Part shown: positions 6,041 to 7,214 of the stretch, one piece after another
Layout of the letters: each line of letters opens with the position of its first letter
How positions within the stretch are numbered: the stretch's first letter is position 1
Source: an uncultured Mycoplasmatota bacterium
GTDB taxonomy: Bacteria > Bacillota_I > Bacilli_A > RF39 > UBA660
Direction of reading: 5' to 3'
DNA: 7,214 bases
Assembly (NCBI GenBank): GCA_946007485.1
Contig: CAMGAM010000052.1
Location: 1-7,214 of the forward strand
The notes under the pieces: generated by a model
What the model saw: only the letters and a program-made list of their open reading frames with translations
Databases searched by the model: none
Told to the model about the DNA's origin: nothing
Made by a program: the position numbers and the translations under genes

Positions 6041-7171
6041 TTAATTTGTAAATCTAAGACTCTCATTAGATATATTAAAAACAATTCCAAGTAATAACAT
6101 ATAAGATAAAAGAGAAGAACCACCATAAGATATGAAAGGTAGGGTAATTCCCATAATTGGAAGTAATCCGATCGTCATCGAAATATTATAAACTTGTTGG
6201 AATAGCAGAACCCCAATTATTCCCCCAATTGCATACTTATCTAATTCATTAGTAGTTTTATTTACATAACTAATAAGTGTCATATCAAAAAATATCATTA
6301 CAATTAATAAAGAAATTGCTCCAATAAAACCTGTATTTGATGAAAAAACAGCAAATATAAAATCTGTTTGCATCTCTGGAAAATATATTGGTGTTTTATT
6401 AATACCATGTCCCATAATTCCAGATGAACCAATTGCAATCATGGAATTTCTTAACTGTAAACCGCTCGAACTAGACCAATTTGTAATTCTATCCATTCTA
6501 TAAAAGAAAGATGTTCCAAAAATATCAATAAACAAATCTTGATTCAAAAAATATATTCCAAAAAATGTTCCTAATAACAAAACTCCTATCCCAATCGTAA
6601 ATATAAACCATCTTCTTCTAAAGCCACCGACAAAAAGCATCACAAAAGTAATAATTAAATACATAATTACTGCTCCCGTATCTGGTTCAATAAATGTTAA
6701 AACTGAAGGAATAAAAACTATCACTAAAACCTTTAAAATAAATTTCAGTTCATCACTTACATCCGGATTTTTATTATTTTCATTAAAATCCCCAATCATT
6801 CTAGCTAGAGTAATGATCAAAAATATTTTCATAAATTCACTTGGCTGAAGCGTTCCTAAAAAAGGAATTTTAAACCAACAAGTAGCATTATTAACCGTTA
6901 TTCCAAAAAATAATACTAAAACTAAAGATAAAACTCCAATTATATAAAATATATAAGCATTATTATATAAGAATTTATTTCCTAAAGCCATTGTTGAATA
7001 TGCTAAAATTATTCCGATTAAATACCAAATAATTTGTTTTAAATATAAATTCTGAAATTCTACTCCTAAAAGCCTTCTTGTCGAATATATTGATATTACA
7101 CTTACAATAAAAAATATCATTATTGGTAATAAGATACTCATCTCTACTTTAAACTTAGAAATATTTTTCAA
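6041..7171 (-). CDS. FtsW/RodA/SpoVE-family (SEDS) peptidoglycan glycosyltransferase
   Basis: This 376-residue polytopic membrane protein is typical in length for the SEDS family, which polymerises lipid II into glycan strands at the division septum (FtsW), the side wall (RodA) or the spore cortex (SpoVE), with a class B penicillin-binding protein as partner. About ten hydrophobic segments are visible. Family motifs are QPSEFMK (109-115), EPDTG (162-166), GHGINKTPIYFPEMQTDFIFA (254-274, including the conserved Glu and Asp of the large external loop) and GITLPFISYGGSS (341-353). Two positions differ from the common pattern: the usual EELG after FAVF is SSNTG (277-281), and the usual Arg before Trp in the NGA-x-RW motif is Cys98. 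The start is TTG 7171, chosen because a near-full ribosome site precedes it. It converges on the pilin cluster and is probably an independent unit. FtsW and RodA cannot be told apart without neighbours, so no symbol is given. Confidence 0.92.
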   Translation of the reverse strand: MKNISKFKVEMSILLPIMIFFIVSVISIYSTRRLLGVEFQNLYLKQIIWYLIGIILAYSTMALGNKFLYNNAYIFYIIGVLSLVLVLFFGITVNNATCWFKIPFLGTLQPSEFMKIFLIITLARMIGDFNENNKNPDVSDELKFILKVLVIVFIPSVLTFIEPDTGAVIMYLIITFVMLFVGGFRRRWFIFTIGIGVLLLGTFFGIYFLNQDLFIDIFGTSFFYRMDRITNWSSSSGLQLRNSMIAIGSSGIMGHGINKTPIYFPEMQTDFIFAVFSSNTGFIGAISLLIVMIFFDMTLISYVNKTTNELDKYAIGGIIGVLLFQQVYNISMTIGLLPIMGITLPFISYGGSSLLSYMLLLGIVFNISNESLRFTN

Positions 7172-7174
7172 GTT

Positions 7175-7185
7175 ATCACATCCTT
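7175..7185 (-). promoter_or_regulatory. Extended Shine-Dalgarno for the TTG start
   Basis: Read on the minus strand this is AAGGATGTGAT, one mismatch from the extended complement AAGGAGGTGAT of the 16S rRNA end. It ends three bases before TTG 7171. It supports TTG as the start over the first in-frame ATG (7141-7139), which would trim ten residues of the cytoplasmic N-terminus. Confidence 0.65.
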
Positions 7186-7214
7186 GTATTTATATTTTAT
7201 CACATATCATAAAC

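Noticed and set aside
7173..7205. Nine-base direct repeat TTATCACAT at 7173-7181 and 7197-7205, possible operator upstream of the SEDS gene.
   Set aside because: One copy overlaps the ribosome-binding region and the other is near the window edge; two short AT-rich matches are not enough to claim a regulator site.
1..7214. Possible use of the Mycoplasma code (TGA as Trp), suggested by the AT-richness and absence of TGA stops.
   Set aside because: All the tryptophans I could place are encoded by TGG and no TGA lies inside any intact gene; an AT-rich genome with code 4 would be expected to use TGA often.

Overview
This is an AT-rich stretch from a low-GC Gram-positive-like bacterium. Shine-Dalgarno sites (AAGGAGG, GGAGGT) are strong, gene spacing is tight, and GTG and TTG starts are used. 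The intact reading frames use TGG for tryptophan, contain no internal TGA, and stop only with TAA or TAG, so the standard bacterial code fits better than the Mycoplasma code. The gene content (MscS channel, HD hydrolase, type IV prepilin-like proteins, long-form PRPP synthetase, SEDS glycosyltransferase) suits an uncultured Bacilli/Clostridia-type lineage, possibly from the gut. That placement is an inference; no rRNA or marker gene in the window fixes it.

Layout, plus strand: the window opens in the last 89 codons of an MscS-type mechanosensitive channel. Its stop overlaps the start region of an HD-domain hydrolase whose ATG is out of frame with its body, which looks like a one-base deletion. 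Then comes a run of five closely packed genes: a pilin-like protein with an Ig-like and a cysteine-rich C-terminus (818-1678), a PRPP synthetase (1696-2790), a small major-pilin-like protein (2790-3134), a minor-pilin-like protein (3146-3709), and a 729-residue pilin-like protein carrying two tandem glycine-rich domains (3718-5907). Gaps are 33 nt or less and one pair overlaps by a base, so all five, and perhaps the two upstream genes, may be co-transcribed. A 12-bp hairpin with a T-tract ends the cluster.

Minus strand: a FtsW/RodA/SpoVE-family cell-wall polymerase gene (6041-7171, TTG start) converges on the cluster. The 133-nt gap between the two holds two hairpins.

The most notable feature is the pilin set. 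The first and last pilins share an almost identical N-terminal half (prepilin signal, helix and stalk) but end in unrelated exported domains, one cysteine-rich and one a duplicated glycine-rich domain of a kind I associate with phage tail fibres. This looks like a modular surface fibre in which one pilin scaffold presents different binding heads. No assembly ATPase, platform protein or prepilin peptidase is in the window, so that machinery must be encoded elsewhere. The role of a PRPP synthetase inside the cluster is unexplained.
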